Shown here: one piece after another, positions 1 to 10,074 of the stretch
Layout of the letters: each line of letters starts with the position of its first letter
Position numbering within the stretch: the stretch's first letter is position 1
Origin: Candidatus Woesearchaeota archaeon
GTDB taxonomy: Archaea; Nanobdellota; Nanobdellia; Woesearchaeales; UBA525
Length of the DNA stretch: 64,000 nt
Direction: 5' to 3'
Assembly (NCBI GenBank): GCA_028818155.1
Contig: JAPPOH010000003.1
Location: forward strand, 25,389 to 89,388
Made by a program: the position numbers and the translations under genes
The notes under the pieces: generated by a model
Told to the model about the DNA's origin: nothing
What the model saw: only the letters and a program-made list of their open reading frames with translations
Database searches by the model: none

Positions 1-651
1 CTCCTCTCCACTTCCAGTGCCGAAGACATCGCCAGACATATTCTCAACGACACCGAGGACAGGGACGTCCATATCCTTCGCCATAATCGCACTTTTCCGC
101 GCGTCCATAATCGCTTCCTGTTGGGGTGTTGTTACAATAACAATCCCATCCATGGAACCGATCATCATGCTCGACATGGGCACGTCTGATGTCCCTGGCG
201 GCAAGTCATACACAAGCACATCAAGCTCCCCCCATTCTACCTTCTCGAGCATCTCCGCTACAACCTTGTGCTTAATCGGCCCGCGCACAATCATAGGCAA
301 GGAAGGATTGTCCGTCATGAAATGTGTAGAAACAAGTTTCATCCCTTTATACTCGAGCGGAAAGATCCTCCCGTCAGCCGTGCCATTGAGGGGAACATCT
401 CGCAAATTCAAGAACTTTGCCACATTTGGACAATCTACGTCCGCATCCAAGAGCCCAACAGATTTTCCTGCGGCAGCCAATGCCATTGCGATATTCACAG
501 AGAGAAATGTCTTGCCCACACCTCCCTTTCCCGAGTGAATTCCGACCTTGCGTTTGACAGCAGCAAGATTCTTCGCAATCACGACCTTCTCTTCGTCGTG
601 CGGCTGCGTTTCGGGCATCTGCGGAGCGTCCTCCACGATTGGTAAGCCCAT
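1..651 (-). CDS. mrp: Mrp/NBP35-family P-loop ATPase (partial)
   Basis: The last codons of this gene lie beyond the left edge; 217 residues are visible. After about 35 acidic N-terminal residues comes the deviant Walker A HSGKGGVGKT, then LLDADVDCPN (switch I) and VYDLPPGTSD (switch II), then VTTPQQEAIMDARKS. This is the Mrp/ApbC/NBP35 signature: cytosolic ATPases that bind and deliver Fe-S clusters. The cluster-binding CXXC expected at the C-terminus would be off-window, so Fe-S function is by family only. The ATG at 651 lies 28 bp downstream of an ACTTATAAGC box (673-684, minus strand), consistent with a leaderless mRNA. It is divergent from the ATPase operon. MinD-type ATPases are the main alternative, but the DLPPGTSD and PQQEA strings favour Mrp. 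Confidence 0.9.
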   Translation of the reverse strand, partial: MGLPIVEDAPQMPETQPHDEEKVVIAKNLAAVKRKVGIHSGKGGVGKTFLSVNIAMALAAAGKSVGLLDADVDCPNVAKFLNLRDVPLNGTADGRIFPLEYKGMKLVSTHFMTDNPSLPMIVRGPIKHKVVAEMLEKVEWGELDVLVYDLPPGTSDVPMSSMMIGSMDGIVIVTTPQQEAIMDARKSAIMAKDMDVPVLGVVENMSGDVFGTGSGEE

Positions 652-818
652 ACGCTATTTATCGTGCTGACACTTATAAGCGTTTGCGTATATTGTATGG
701 TCGCTGGAAAGGGAAACTATGCTCATTAACCAAGACAGGGGGCAAAGACCAAGCCACAGTCCACATTACAACCTCCGCTTATAAGCGATCATGTATATTT
801 CTCGACGGCTGTCGACAG

Positions 819-868
819 AACATTTATAAATCCTTTCTCGAAAAAACCATAGTGGTTGAGGTGGGTTG
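819..868 (+). promoter_or_regulatory. Promoter and short leader of the A-ATPase operon
   Basis: A CATTTATAAA TATA-like box (821-830) predicts transcription starting near 853-856. A GAGGTG Shine-Dalgarno (859-864) lies 4 nt before GTG at 869. Unlike most genes here, this operon would have a short leader with a ribosome binding site. A second palindromic CGCTTATAAGCG (777-788) lies upstream; its role is unclear. Confidence 0.5.
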
Positions 869-1126
869 GTGAACTTATTAGCAGTTGTCCAAGCGGAAGA
901 GCATGCTGAACAGCTCGTGCAGGAAGCAGAACAAGCGAAAACCACATCCATCCAGCACGCCCTCAAGGAACGAGAACGAAAACTCACCGGCTTGCACAAA
1001 CCAGAGGCAAAGAAACCGACACTAAAGGAGAAGCGTCTTGGCCTTTCCTCCTTTGAGAAGAAGGCGAAAAAGAACAAAGCGAAGGCAATAAAGAAAATTC
1101 TGGAGGAACTCTATGCTGTTGCCTGA
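869..1126 (+). CDS. A-type ATP synthase subunit H-like (peripheral stalk)
   Basis: An 85-residue, Lys/Glu/Ala-rich, predicted all-helical coiled-coil protein at the head of the ATPase operon. Position and composition (EEHAEQLVQEAEQAK near the N-terminus) match archaeal AhaH/AtpH, which dimerises with subunit E in the peripheral stalk; sequence conservation in this family is weak. GTG at 869 is preferred for its Shine-Dalgarno; an in-frame TTG at 866 is possible. Its 3' end overlaps the start of subunit I by 14 bp, so translation is probably coupled. The very basic middle (KKAKKNKAKAIKK) is compatible with a stalk helix. Confidence 0.7.
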   Translation: MNLLAVVQAEEHAEQLVQEAEQAKTTSIQHALKERERKLTGLHKPEAKKPTLKEKRLGLSSFEKKAKKNKAKAIKKILEELYAVA

Positions 1127-2915
1127 GCGTATGTACGAAGTACAGCTCCTCACAAGACGAGAAGATACAGAACGCGTGATAGCATACCTCGCTGACGCGA
1201 AAGCGATCCATCTGCAAGACCATGAAAAAGAACATGTACTGAACACAGAAGTGGACATCGGCTCCCCACTCGCAACAGCTGAAGAACTCTCTGACACGCT
1301 CACGAAAACACGGACACTCTTGAGTAAGCTACAGCCATCGAAGGAACCAACACAGGACGTTCCTGTCGAAGATAGAATTGCTCGGATCCAAACGATTGCT
1401 GATAAGTACATTGAACATGAACAACACCTCGTGGCGTGCGAACAGAAAATGCAGGCGCTCCACAAGCAGCAAGAACTGTTAGCACACCCTCTCCCAAGCC
1501 CTCTCCAGGCAATTTGGACAGCGAAATCTGTCAGGACGATCCTCGTGCAAGCATCGCAGCCCGTGGAGGTTGACGCGCTCACGACGGAACAAGCAGGAAC
1601 TGTGACATGCTATGTGGTGCTCGCAGAGAAAGAAGAAGAAACACTCGCACTCTTGAAAGCAGCAGGCGCAACGATCATTGATCTCGAGCCCCTCAGAGGA
1701 CTCACTGGCACGAAAGAAGAAGCACAGCAACGTTTGAAAGAACAACTTACCATTGCACATCACGATCGCCACCATGAACGGCAGCGAGAGCTAACGTTCA
1801 ACAAACACTGGGCATTCCTCACAGAAAGCGAGCCCATTCTCGCCGTAGAACTCCTGAAAGCCCAAGCACCGCTCCACTTCGGTGCAACAAAACGAGCAAC
1901 ACTCATCAAGGGTTTCGTTCCCGTTAAAGCAATGGGACAATTGGAAGAGCAACTTGCCCCGCTCGTGGTTATGGAGCGCAAAGAAGCAGTTGAGGCACCC
2001 ACAAAACTCAACAACAAAATCAAAAGCTTTGAAGAACTCATCAAACTCTACACGCTGCCAAAGTACAATGAGATTGACCCAACGAATGTGTTGGTAATAG
2101 CCTTTCCCATTATGTTTGGGTTCATGCTCGGCGATATCGGCTATGGAATCACGCTCTTCGCGCTGTTCGCGTACCTCGGTCATAAGATCAAGAGTATCAA
2201 GCCGTTTGCGAAGATCATCATGCTCTCAGCAGTAAGCACGATCGCCTTCGGGTTCATGTACGGAGAAATCTTCGGCATGGAAGAGCTCTTTGGTCACCAC
2301 CTGCCGTATCTCATTCACAGAATACATGAGCTGCCGCTCATGTTTGGCATCGCGATCGGGATTGGACTCCTCCACATCAATATCGGGTTGCTCTTCGGCA
2401 TCATCAATGAGGCGAGGAAAGATGGTATTTTCTTCGCACTCATCAGCAAGGGGAGTTGGATGCTCTTACAAGCAGGGATTGCTCTCGTCGTCTTCGCGCA
2501 CGATATCGTGCCGGGCTACACGTTCGACAAACTGATAGCGTACGGTGTCCTCTCGCTCGCGATAGCAGGCATTATCTACGCAGAAGGGCTCAGAGGTGTC
2601 TTTGAACTCCCTACGATCATGAGCCACACCCTCAGTTACACGCGTTTAGTTGCGGTTGGATTAGCGAGTGTCTACCTTGCACTAGTTGTGAATCAGATGG
2701 GTGCGGATCTCTTCGCGAAAGGCGGTGCATGGCTTGCACTCGGGTTCTTCGTTATTGTCGCAGGGCATGCGATCAACCTGGCCCTTGGTCTTCTTGGACC
2801 ATTCTTACACTCATTACGTCTGCACTACGCAGAATTTTTTATGAAGTTTTATGAAGGAGGTGGCACGGCATACGTGCCATTTGGAGAGGTGATGTATGGC
2901 ATTAGAGAACATTAG
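1113..2915 (+). CDS. atpI: A-type ATP synthase subunit I (a subunit)
   Basis: 600 residues. The N-terminal half is soluble and coiled-coil rich (stator arm); the C-terminal half has about seven membrane segments beginning with FPIMFGFMLGDIGYGI, a hallmark of the V/A-type a subunit. The downstream YTRLVAVGLASVYLALVVN helix carries the conserved Arg that faces the proteolipid Glu during ion translocation, followed by a VAGHAINLALGLLGPFLHSLRLHY segment (two pieces). The protein is membrane-embedded and forms the ion half-channels with subunit K. It is slightly shorter than usual (about 630-660), the shortening apparently in the soluble arm. The ATG at 1113 lies inside the H gene and the stop overlaps subunit K. 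Confidence 0.95.
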   Translation: MLLPERMYEVQLLTRREDTERVIAYLADAKAIHLQDHEKEHVLNTEVDIGSPLATAEELSDTLTKTRTLLSKLQPSKEPTQDVPVEDRIARIQTIADKYIEHEQHLVACEQKMQALHKQQELLAHPLPSPLQAIWTAKSVRTILVQASQPVEVDALTTEQAGTVTCYVVLAEKEEETLALLKAAGATIIDLEPLRGLTGTKEEAQQRLKEQLTIAHHDRHHERQRELTFNKHWAFLTESEPILAVELLKAQAPLHFGATKRATLIKGFVPVKAMGQLEEQLAPLVVMERKEAVEAPTKLNNKIKSFEELIKLYTLPKYNEIDPTNVLVIAFPIMFGFMLGDIGYGITLFALFAYLGHKIKSIKPFAKIIMLSAVSTIAFGFMYGEIFGMEELFGHHLPYLIHRIHELPLMFGIAIGIGLLHINIGLLFGIINEARKDGIFFALISKGSWMLLQAGIALVVFAHDIVPGYTFDKLIAYGVLSLAIAGIIYAEGLRGVFELPTIMSHTLSYTRLVAVGLASVYLALVVNQMGADLFAKGGAWLALGFFVIVAGHAINLALGLLGPFLHSLRLHYAEFFMKFYEGGGTAYVPFGEVMYGIREH

Positions 2916-3135
2916 CACCGGCGCAGGACTACTGGGCATGGCAGCCGCAGTGGCAGTCGCCGGGAGTGCAATCGGAGCCGCGCTTGCTGAAAAAGAAATC
3001 GGTGCAGCAGCGATTGGCGCAATGGCAGAAAAAGAAGAACTATTCGGAAAAGGACTACTCCTCACGGTTATTCCTGAAACGCTTGTGATCTTCGGCCTTG
3101 TCGTGGCAATCTTGATCTTGCAACTTGTCCAGTGA
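2896..3135 (+). CDS. atpK: A-type ATP synthase subunit K (proteolipid c ring)
   Basis: 79 residues forming a two-helix hairpin. Helix 1 is the Gly/Ala-rich AAAVAVAGSAIGAALAE; helix 2 is LLLTVIPETLVIFGLVVAIL with the ion-binding carboxylate Glu61 in the PET motif. This is the single-hairpin form, unlike the duplicated or triplicated K subunits of some archaea. No Gln is visible in helix 1, so I see no clear Na+ site and would guess proton coupling; this is inference. It overlaps the end of subunit I by 20 bp, and its TGA overlaps the GTG start of subunit E. Confidence 0.95.
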   Translation: MALENISTGAGLLGMAAAVAVAGSAIGAALAEKEIGAAAIGAMAEKEELFGKGLLLTVIPETLVIFGLVVAILILQLVQ

Positions 3136-3680
3136 ACACGCACGATTTAGTTGACAAGATCATCAAAGATGCTGAACGACAAGCACATGAGATCCAAGAG
3201 AAAACGAATGCGAAAGTGAGTTCGATAGAGGAAGAGACGCAACAGCAGTTGCAAAAGCGTCGTGCAGAACTCTACGAACAGGTTGCCCAGGAAGAACAGC
3301 AATCAATCGATCGAGCAACCGCACAACAGACGAGGGATGCAAACCTTGCGCTCCTGCAGTGCAAGCACGCGCTTGTCGATGACGTTTTTGCAGAATCGGA
3401 GAAAAAACTTGGGAAACTACCGAAGACTGCGCGGACGACATTGTTGAACAAGCTCTGGAAGAAAGTCACAGCACGTATGAAGGTAACTGGCGTTTGCGTT
3501 GCGCAATGTGACAAATCGTTCTTCGCGAAAAAGAAACTCAAGACAGCGACAGCGAGCGGCCTCGGCGGCTTCATCGCGACTAACGGGAACGGCGTGTACC
3601 TCGACTATCGATTTGAAACACTTTTGGCACAAGTCAAAGAAGAACGACGAGAAGTTATTGCGAAGGTGTTATTCACATGA
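3132..3680 (+). CDS. atpE: A-type ATP synthase subunit E (peripheral stalk)
   Basis: 182 residues. The first about 100 are a long charged helix (DKIIKDAERQAHEIQEKTNA) that would pair with subunit H. The C-terminal globular part ends with GLGGFIATNGNGVYLDYRFE, close to the family pattern GG....DG....D.TFE near the end of E subunits. Start is GTG at 3132, overlapping the K stop. It links the A3B3 head to the membrane sector in the peripheral stalks. Confidence 0.9.
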   Translation: MNTHDLVDKIIKDAERQAHEIQEKTNAKVSSIEEETQQQLQKRRAELYEQVAQEEQQSIDRATAQQTRDANLALLQCKHALVDDVFAESEKKLGKLPKTARTTLLNKLWKKVTARMKVTGVCVAQCDKSFFAKKKLKTATASGLGGFIATNGNGVYLDYRFETLLAQVKEERREVIAKVLFT

Positions 3681-4627
3681 GTGACACGTACGCTGCAACC
3701 CGCATTCATGTCATGCAAACGAAGTTGGATCACGACTACGAAAAATTATTGAAAATGTCAGACAACGAGATCATCAACTACCTCCAAAGTAGCGAGTACA
3801 GAGAAGATGTTGATGCCATACCAATCAAAGACCTCCATGACCTCGAAGTATTTGATGCGATCCTCTCGCATAACGGCGCTCGAACAATGAAGAAGTTAAC
3901 ACGCATCGCAAGCAAAAACTTCAACGCTGTATTGCATGACATACTCACACACAACGACGCGTGGAATTTGAAAATTATCGCGGAAGCACTCACAAGTAAC
4001 ATCGACGTCGAAGCAGCGCTCGAACAGTACGGGCGGTATGGGACGGTCGATCCACACCTTTTCGCAGATGCACACTCACTGGAAGAGCTCGCACTGAAGG
4101 CACAACGGTTCTTTCCCCTCTTGAAGAAAAAACCAGGCTCGCTCACAGCGTTCACAGGCTCGCTACACATTCCTGTGCGATCAAAAGGACCGATCGCGAA
4201 ATATCTGATAGACGAACAAAATATCCTGATGCTTGTCAGATACAAGCGTGCAGACGTGGATAGTGCAAAAATACGCAACGTACTCCAACGAGGTGGACAC
4301 GTGAACATTGGCATCCTGCGTGCCGCTGCACAGGCCGAAACGTTGCCGAATGCACTCACAATTCTTCGAACAACAAAATATAAAGAGGTTATTGATGCTG
4401 CGGCAAAAGAGCTCGAGCATGGTACACTCGTTCGCTTCGAGTACAAATTACACAAAGAACTGATGAACGCGATCCGCGTACGAACAAGAGTTGCACCATT
4501 AGGTGTGCATGTGCTCTTACATTATCTTGCAGCGAAAGACATCGAACACAAAAATTTGCGCTTGCTCATCAAAGGCAAGCGACTCGGACTCACTGACGAA
4601 TTTATCCGTGAGCATTTGGTGGTATAA
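3677..4627 (+). CDS. atpC: A-type ATP synthase subunit C (central stalk cap)
   Basis: 316 residues, almost entirely predicted helix, with the diffuse V-ATPase d/C pattern: an N-terminal YAATRIHVMQTKL helix and a repeat ending in IEHKNLRLLIKGKRLGL, matching the E.kNLR.i..gk..g motif at the end of subunit C. It forms the funnel that couples the proteolipid ring to the central rotor. The ATG overlaps the E stop (ATGA), and subunit F starts directly after its TAA. Confidence 0.9.
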   Translation: MSDTYAATRIHVMQTKLDHDYEKLLKMSDNEIINYLQSSEYREDVDAIPIKDLHDLEVFDAILSHNGARTMKKLTRIASKNFNAVLHDILTHNDAWNLKIIAEALTSNIDVEAALEQYGRYGTVDPHLFADAHSLEELALKAQRFFPLLKKKPGSLTAFTGSLHIPVRSKGPIAKYLIDEQNILMLVRYKRADVDSAKIRNVLQRGGHVNIGILRAAAQAETLPNALTILRTTKYKEVIDAAAKELEHGTLVRFEYKLHKELMNAIRVRTRVAPLGVHVLLHYLAAKDIEHKNLRLLIKGKRLGLTDEFIREHLVV

Positions 4628-4918
4628 ATGGAACTCATCGCACTTGGATCTCCCGATTTTCTTCTTGGCTTCTCACTTGCGGGAGTTAAGACAGTTGTTG
4701 CGGAGCAAGAGAACGTTATGGAAACGATTCATGCACAAAAAAAGGCAGGAATTATCATGTTAGATGCGGAGCTCACACATAACCTCACACTGTACGAGCA
4801 TGAAGAACTGGATAACAGCACGCAGCCGGTCGTTATTTCGCTAGCACGAGATGACACAGAGCGTTCAAACAGACTACAACAAGCGATCAAGAATACACTT
4901 GGGGTCGATATGCTATGA
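4628..4918 (+). CDS. atpF: A-type ATP synthase subunit F (central rotor)
   Basis: 96 residues. The N-terminal [20 protein letters not shown] matches the characteristic start of A/V-type subunit F (G..D...GF.LAG). A Rossmann-like domain is followed by a C-terminal tail that binds subunit D in the rotor shaft. It starts immediately after the subunit C stop, and its stop overlaps the subunit A start (ATGA). Confidence 0.9.
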   Translation: MELIALGSPDFLLGFSLAGVKTVVAEQENVMETIHAQKKAGIIMLDAELTHNLTLYEHEELDNSTQPVVISLARDDTERSNRLQQAIKNTLGVDML

Positions 4919-7900
4919 GTGCAAAAATCTATCGTGTTGCAGGGCCTGTTGCAGTTGTCAGGGGATTGAAAGCGAAAATGTACGACGTCGTGCTTGTCGG
5001 CGATGAAAAGCTCCTTGGCGAAGTGATTCAGATCGTTGACGACAAAGTTGTCGTGCAAGTCTATGAAGACACGTCTGGGGTGAAACCTGGAGAGCCTGTC
5101 AAGAATACGGGCGAACCGCTCAGCATTGAACTCGGCCCCGGATTGCTCGCAAGTGTATACGATGGAATTCAGCGACCACTCGCACAATTGGTAGCGAAAA
5201 CAGGCGATTTCATTACACGAGGAGCGCAAATTCCAGGCCTTGATCCGAAGAAGAAATGGAAGTTTACCGTCACAACAAAGGCATCCACTGTCAAGCCAGG
5301 ACAGGTGCTCGGTCATGTTGAAGAGGTCAAAGGGTTCAAACACCACATTATGGTCCCACCAACGATGAGTGGGAAGCTCACAGGGCTGAAAGCTGGATCA
5401 TACACAGTCAACGATGCAATCGGCAAGGTTGCCGGGCAACCAATCTACCTCAAACAACGTTGGCCCGTCCGGCAGCCACGACCGATCGCGAAAAAGAGAG
5501 CGCCACAAGTGCCCCTCATTACTGGACAGCGGTTGATTGACACGCTGTTCCCGGTCGCGAAGGGAGGGACTGCAATCATTCCAGGTCCGTTCGGCGGGGG
5601 CAAATGTGTAACAGGCGATACGAAAATTCTCGTGAATAACAAACTACGAAAAATCGAAAGTGTGTTCAACGAGTCAAAAGGCACTGTTGAAAAAAATAGT
5701 GTTGAAACAATGATTGAACTTGAACAACCGATTGACATCTGGACATTTAACGGAGAAAAAATCACACAAGCACAAGCGACACACACATACAAAGGAGAAA
5801 CAAACGCCATTGTCAAAGTAAAAACACGAACAGGAAAAGAAGTTACTCTCACGCCGATACACAAGTTGTTCAAACTCGATGAAGAACTCAATATCGTCGA
5901 GACAGAAGCACAACATCTTGATGAAGGAGATTTCATTATCTCACCGCGAAAACTTTCTTTTGAAGGAGCGTACCAACGACTTTCATATACTTTTGATTTT
6001 CCTCATAGAATATCAGATGAGAAAACGATACAAGAAGTCATGTACGATATCCAAAAGCACGTAACCGAAAAGAATACTACTCACAAAGAATTTGCTGCTG
6101 TGCTTGGCCTTAACTACAGCACATACCTTAACTTTCTACAAAAAAGAAGTTACCCGACGAAAGCGTTGTTAGATCTTGTCGGATCATTCTTCGGAAAACA
6201 ATATTTTGCAAGAAAAGTAAAACCAGAAAAAGCCTCGAACCACGTCAAACTTCCCAATGTGCTCTCTGAAGAATTTGCTGAATTCCTTGGATATGTTATG
6301 GGAGATGGAATGATAAAAGGTGGTGTGAGTGTGCATTTCTTTAACAAGAAGAAAGAACTTCGAGAACGATTTGCATATTTACTCAAAAATCTCTTTGGTC
6401 TCTCATCAAAGAAATACATTGCAAACACAGTTCCTGCTGTTGCAACGAACTCCACCATACTTGTGAGTATACTACAACAACTCAACATGCCATTACGGAA
6501 GAAATCACGCAACGTCGCCACACCAGGTCAGTTGTTCACATCACCTGAGTCAGTTATCAAGAGTTTCATTGCTGCGTACATTGCTTGCGATGGACACATC
6601 GGAAAAAGATCGCTCGAGATAGCAACCGCAAGCGAAAAAATGATCGAGTCCCTTTCATATCTTCTCCTGAGACTTGGTGTGTTGCACAGAACATCAAAGA
6701 AATTCATCAAAGGCCGCACATATCATCGTATCAACATACCGAAGCGAGAAGCAATCAAAATTCATCCATACTACGATCAAGAACGATACTTTAATTCAAC
6801 AGATATCGTGCCAATGACCAGTACGTTGTTCAAGCAACTACTTGGGGAGACAAAACCATTCGCCCTTGAGAAAGAAGGCATTCCAACTGCAGCGTATTAC
6901 GTGAACCAGAACCTCACAGCAGGAACGATGCAGAAAGTTGCACAAAAACTTGGAAGTAAAAAGTTGCAGACGTTCGCACAAGCACTTGACTATGTATTCT
7001 GTGATGAAATCGTCTCGATAGAAATCAGCAAGAAAAGAACGCCCGTGTACGATATCACTGTCCCTGAAACACATAACTTCATTGGTGGGAATCACCCGAT
7101 GATTTTGCACAACACTGTCAACCAACAAGCCTTAGCAAAGTGGTCTGACGCAGATATCATTGTCTACATCGGTTGTGGAGAACGAGGCAACGAGATGACG
7201 GAAGTCTTAACGGACTTTCCTGAGTTAGAAGACCCTCGAAATGGAAGACCGCTCATGAACCGGACGGTGTTAATCGCGAACACCTCGAATATGCCTGTTG
7301 CTGCAAGAGAGGCGAGCATCTATACTGGTGTGACGATCGGGGAGTACTTCAGAGACATGGGTTATGATATTGCGATGATGGCAGACTCCACATCGCGATG
7401 GGCAGAGGCGCTTCGTGAGATTTCAAGTCGTTTGGAAGAGATGCCTGGTGAAGAAGGGTATCCTGCGTACTTAGGCTCTCGACTCGCTGAATTCTACGAA
7501 CGAGCTGCTGCGGTGAAATCGCTTGCGGACAAAGAGAGCTCACTCACGATTATTGGTGCCGTCTCGCCTCCTGGTGGGGATTTTTTCGAGCCAGTGACAC
7601 AATCTTCTCTTCGTGTAACGAAAACGTTCTGGGCGCTCGATGCAAAACTTGCGCAGCAGCGACACTTTCCGTCCATTAACTGGCTTGAGAGCTACAGTTT
7701 GTACCCGAAAACACTCGCGTCATGGTATCAAGAAAACATTGGAGCTGATTGGGGTGACTTGTTGGAAGAGATAAGCACCATTTTGCAAGATGAAGCGGAG
7801 CTCTTAGAAATCGTACAGCTTGTTGGCGCGGATGCGCTCCCTGAAGGGCAACAGCTCACGTTACATATTGCACAGATTATTCGCGAAGCACTGTTACAGC

Positions 7901-8130
7901 AGTCTGCGTTCGATGACAGAGAAGCGTATTGTCCTATTGAGAAATCGTACGAGATCATGCGACTTATTTGTCAGTACAACAAGCAAGCGAAGAAGGCGCT
8001 TGACAAGAAAATACCGTTTGTGCAAATCCTCGAGAAGAAATTTGACGCTGCAATTTATGATACGAAGCTGCAGAAGGAGTATAAGAGCGCTTGTTCGAAG
8101 GTGGCAAAGAATATGAGTGAGATCCTATGA
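4915..8130 (+). CDS. atpA: A-type ATP synthase catalytic subunit A with intein
   Basis: 1071 codons; removing the 503-residue intein leaves a 568-residue catalytic A subunit. The extein shows the N-terminal beta barrel ([13 protein letters not shown]), the A-specific non-homologous region ([20 protein letters not shown]), a P-loop GPFGGGK-T split by the intein after the catalytic Lys, the Walker B/GER segment [17 protein letters not shown], and the [11 protein letters not shown] and P-G-G-DFFEPV motifs. It hydrolyses or makes ATP at A/B interfaces of the A3B3 head. Because the intein interrupts the P-loop, the subunit is inactive until splicing. Start ATG overlaps subunit F; the stop overlaps subunit B. 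Confidence 0.97.
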   Translation: MSAKIYRVAGPVAVVRGLKAKMYDVVLVGDEKLLGEVIQIVDDKVVVQVYEDTSGVKPGEPVKNTGEPLSIELGPGLLASVYDGIQRPLAQLVAKTGDFITRGAQIPGLDPKKKWKFTVTTKASTVKPGQVLGHVEEVKGFKHHIMVPPTMSGKLTGLKAGSYTVNDAIGKVAGQPIYLKQRWPVRQPRPIAKKRAPQVPLITGQRLIDTLFPVAKGGTAIIPGPFGGGKCVTGDTKILVNNKLRKIESVFNESKGTVEKNSVETMIELEQPIDIWTFNGEKITQAQATHTYKGETNAIVKVKTRTGKEVTLTPIHKLFKLDEELNIVETEAQHLDEGDFIISPRKLSFEGAYQRLSYTFDFPHRISDEKTIQEVMYDIQKHVTEKNTTHKEFAAVLGLNYSTYLNFLQKRSYPTKALLDLVGSFFGKQYFARKVKPEKASNHVKLPNVLSEEFAEFLGYVMGDGMIKGGVSVHFFNKKKELRERFAYLLKNLFGLSSKKYIANTVPAVATNSTILVSILQQLNMPLRKKSRNVATPGQLFTSPESVIKSFIAAYIACDGHIGKRSLEIATASEKMIESLSYLLLRLGVLHRTSKKFIKGRTYHRINIPKREAIKIHPYYDQERYFNSTDIVPMTSTLFKQLLGETKPFALEKEGIPTAAYYVNQNLTAGTMQKVAQKLGSKKLQTFAQALDYVFCDEIVSIEISKKRTPVYDITVPETHNFIGGNHPMILHNTVNQQALAKWSDADIIVYIGCGERGNEMTEVLTDFPELEDPRNGRPLMNRTVLIANTSNMPVAAREASIYTGVTIGEYFRDMGYDIAMMADSTSRWAEALREISSRLEEMPGEEGYPAYLGSRLAEFYERAAAVKSLADKESSLTIIGAVSPPGGDFFEPVTQSSLRVTKTFWALDAKLAQQRHFPSINWLESYSLYPKTLASWYQENIGADWGDLLEEISTILQDEAELLEIVQLVGADALPEGQQLTLHIAQIIREALLQQSAFDDREAYCPIEKSYEIMRLICQYNKQAKKALDKKIPFVQILEKKFDAAIYDTKLQKEYKSACSKVAKNMSEIL
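5605..7113 (+). mobile_element. LAGLIDADG intein in the ATPase A-subunit P-loop
   Basis: Residues 231-733 of the A-subunit precursor. Splicing blocks are all visible: Cys1 in CVTGDTKIL (block A), TPIHKLF with the TxxH of block [16 protein letters not shown] (block F) and MILHN with the terminal His-Asn (block G), followed by Thr+1 of the C-extein. Between blocks B and F lie two LAGLIDADG helices, [14 protein letters not shown] and [14 protein letters not shown], both with their acidic residue, so the homing endonuclease may be active. The site (GGGK^T) is the one used by Pyrococcus and Thermoplasma ATPase inteins, from memory. The insert is visibly richer in A+T than the extein, consistent with horizontal arrival. 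Confidence 0.96.
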
Positions 8131-9554
8131 AAGAATACGCAACGATTAACAAAGTGGCCGGCCCCCTTATTTTCGTCGAGAAAACGGATCCGATCGGCTA
8201 TGGGGAGCTAGTACAGATCACTGCTGGTGAGAAGACAAAGCTCGGCCAGGTGCTTGATACGTCAGACGATCTTGTTGTCGTGCAAGTGTTTGAGACCACA
8301 ACGGGGATTGATAAGGGCACGCATGTCAAATTTCTTGGTGATGTAGTAAAGCTTGATGTCTCAAAGGATATCATTGGAAGAATTTTCAATGGACGTGGGA
8401 AGCCTATTGATGGCGGGCCGCCATTATTGGCAGAGAAGCGTGTCCCAATCATTGGACAGGCGATTAACCCATACTCTCGTGGGCCACCTGCGAACTGTAT
8501 CCAGACAGGCATTAGCACGATTGACCTCACGAATACGCTTGTTCGTGGACAGAAACTCCCGATTTTCTCTGGGAGTGGCCTGCCGCACAACAAACTTGCC
8601 TTACAAATCACTCGACAGGCAACGGTACTTGGCAAGAATGAATCCTTCGCTGTTGTCTTTGCTGGCATTGGTATCACGAATGAGGAGGCGCAGGCCTTCA
8701 TGCAGGAATTCGAGGAGACCGGCGCTTTGGCGAAGAGTGTTGTCTTCCTGAATACGTCTGCAGACCCTGCTGTTGAGCGTGTCCTGACGCCGAAAATGGC
8801 CTTGACAGCAGCAGAGTACTTGGCGTTCGAGCGGGATATGCACGTGCTCGTTATCATGACTGATATCACAAACTACTGTGAGGCGTTACGTGAGATTGGC
8901 GCTGCACGTGAAGAGATTCCTGGACGTCGTGGGTATCCTGGCTACATGTACACGGATCTTGCCTCTATGTACGAGCGTGCCGGTATGATTAAAGGTAGGA
9001 AAGGGAGTATCACACAAATTCCTATCTTGACGATGATTGGTGATGACATCACACACCCTATTCCTGATCTCACGGGTTATATCACTGAAGGACAGATTGT
9101 GCTGACGAAAGAACTCCATAGGAAAGGTGTCTATCCGCCGATTGATGTACTTCCTTCTCTTTCTCGGTTGATGAACAATGGCATTGGAGAGAAGAAAACA
9201 CGTGTCGATCATCGCGGTGTCGCTGATCAGTTGTTCGCGAGTTATGCAAAGGGACGTGACCTCCGCCAGTTAGTGGCAATTATTGGAGAAGATGCGCTCT
9301 CTTCGGAAGATAAGCAGGCGTTGCAGTTTGCACAGGCGTTTGAAGATACGTTTGTGAATCAGCAACACGCGAACAGAACTGTGGTGAACTCATTTGATAC
9401 TGCATGGGAACTCTTGAGTACCTTCCCAGAAGAGGCATTGAAGCGAATTAAACCAGAATTTGTCAAGGAATACTATCATGGAACGGATCAAACCAACGAG
9501 GAGCGAGCTCCTGAAGACGAAGAAGCGGATCAAGCTAGCGAAGACGGGGCATGA
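8127..9554 (+). CDS. atpB: A-type ATP synthase subunit B (regulatory head subunit)
   Basis: 475 residues. It has the B-subunit features [28 protein letters not shown], the degenerate P-loop region [16 protein letters not shown] (no Walker A Lys), [12 protein letters not shown], and [11 protein letters not shown]. It alternates with A in the hexameric head and holds non-catalytic nucleotide. The last about 25 residues ([21 protein letters not shown]) form an acidic tail encoded in a different frame of the subunit D gene, an unusually long 77-bp overlap. The tail may have arisen by read-through past an older stop. Confidence 0.96.
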   Translation: MKEYATINKVAGPLIFVEKTDPIGYGELVQITAGEKTKLGQVLDTSDDLVVVQVFETTTGIDKGTHVKFLGDVVKLDVSKDIIGRIFNGRGKPIDGGPPLLAEKRVPIIGQAINPYSRGPPANCIQTGISTIDLTNTLVRGQKLPIFSGSGLPHNKLALQITRQATVLGKNESFAVVFAGIGITNEEAQAFMQEFEETGALAKSVVFLNTSADPAVERVLTPKMALTAAEYLAFERDMHVLVIMTDITNYCEALREIGAAREEIPGRRGYPGYMYTDLASMYERAGMIKGRKGSITQIPILTMIGDDITHPIPDLTGYITEGQIVLTKELHRKGVYPPIDVLPSLSRLMNNGIGEKKTRVDHRGVADQLFASYAKGRDLRQLVAIIGEDALSSEDKQALQFAQAFEDTFVNQQHANRTVVNSFDTAWELLSTFPEEALKRIKPEFVKEYYHGTDQTNEERAPEDEEADQASEDGA

Positions 9555-10071
9555 TCTCCTGAAGAAAAAGCAAGATTCGTTGCTTATTGAGTTCTTTAAG
9601 CTCCTCAAAGAGATTCAAGAACACCGGTCTGCGTTGCAGGAGCATTTTGATACTGCGGAAACGAGAATGCACCAGGCTCGCGCGCTAGAGAGTGATCTTC
9701 GTATTAAGGCTGCAGCACTTTCTATTCGGCAGAGTTCGCCTGTCGAGCTTACCGTGAAGAATATTGCAGGTGTCCGCGTGCCAGATATCAAGAAAATAGA
9801 TAGGGAGCAGGAACATCCGCTGTATGATACACTCCTTTTGCAAGATGTGGGGACCGCGTACGAACAGGTGGTCGATGATGTGTTGACGATAGCTGCGAAG
9901 GAGACTGCGTTGAAGAAAATCCTGAATGAGATTAAGAAAACGAAGAGGAGAGCGCATTCGCTAGAGCACATTTTCATTCCGCAACTGGAACAATCGGTTG
10001 CATATATTCAATTCACGCTTGAAGAGCGAGAAAGAGAGTCCTTTTCCCTCTTGAAAAGGATGAAGAATTAA
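9478..10071 (+). CDS. atpD: A-type ATP synthase subunit D (central rotor shaft)
   Basis: 197 residues from ATG 9478, the start giving the conserved N-terminus [20 protein letters not shown]; an upstream in-frame codon at 9460 adds six residues without family support. Two long helices (N-terminal about 20-70 and C-terminal about 150-195) form the coiled-coil rotor; the central loop reads [11 protein letters not shown]. It runs through the A3B3 head together with subunit F. It is the last gene of the nine-gene operon H-I-K-E-C-F-A-B-D, the usual euryarchaeal order, and overlaps B by 77 bp. Confidence 0.93.
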   Translation: MERIKPTRSELLKTKKRIKLAKTGHDLLKKKQDSLLIEFFKLLKEIQEHRSALQEHFDTAETRMHQARALESDLRIKAAALSIRQSSPVELTVKNIAGVRVPDIKKIDREQEHPLYDTLLLQDVGTAYEQVVDDVLTIAAKETALKKILNEIKKTKRRAHSLEHIFIPQLEQSVAYIQFTLEERERESFSLLKRMKN

Positions 10072-10074
10072 ATA

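Noticed and set aside
652..818. Possible small RNA between two CTTATAAG boxes.
   Set aside because: The boxes are explained by the Mrp promoter and perhaps a second one; I see no stable fold or conserved element to support an RNA gene.
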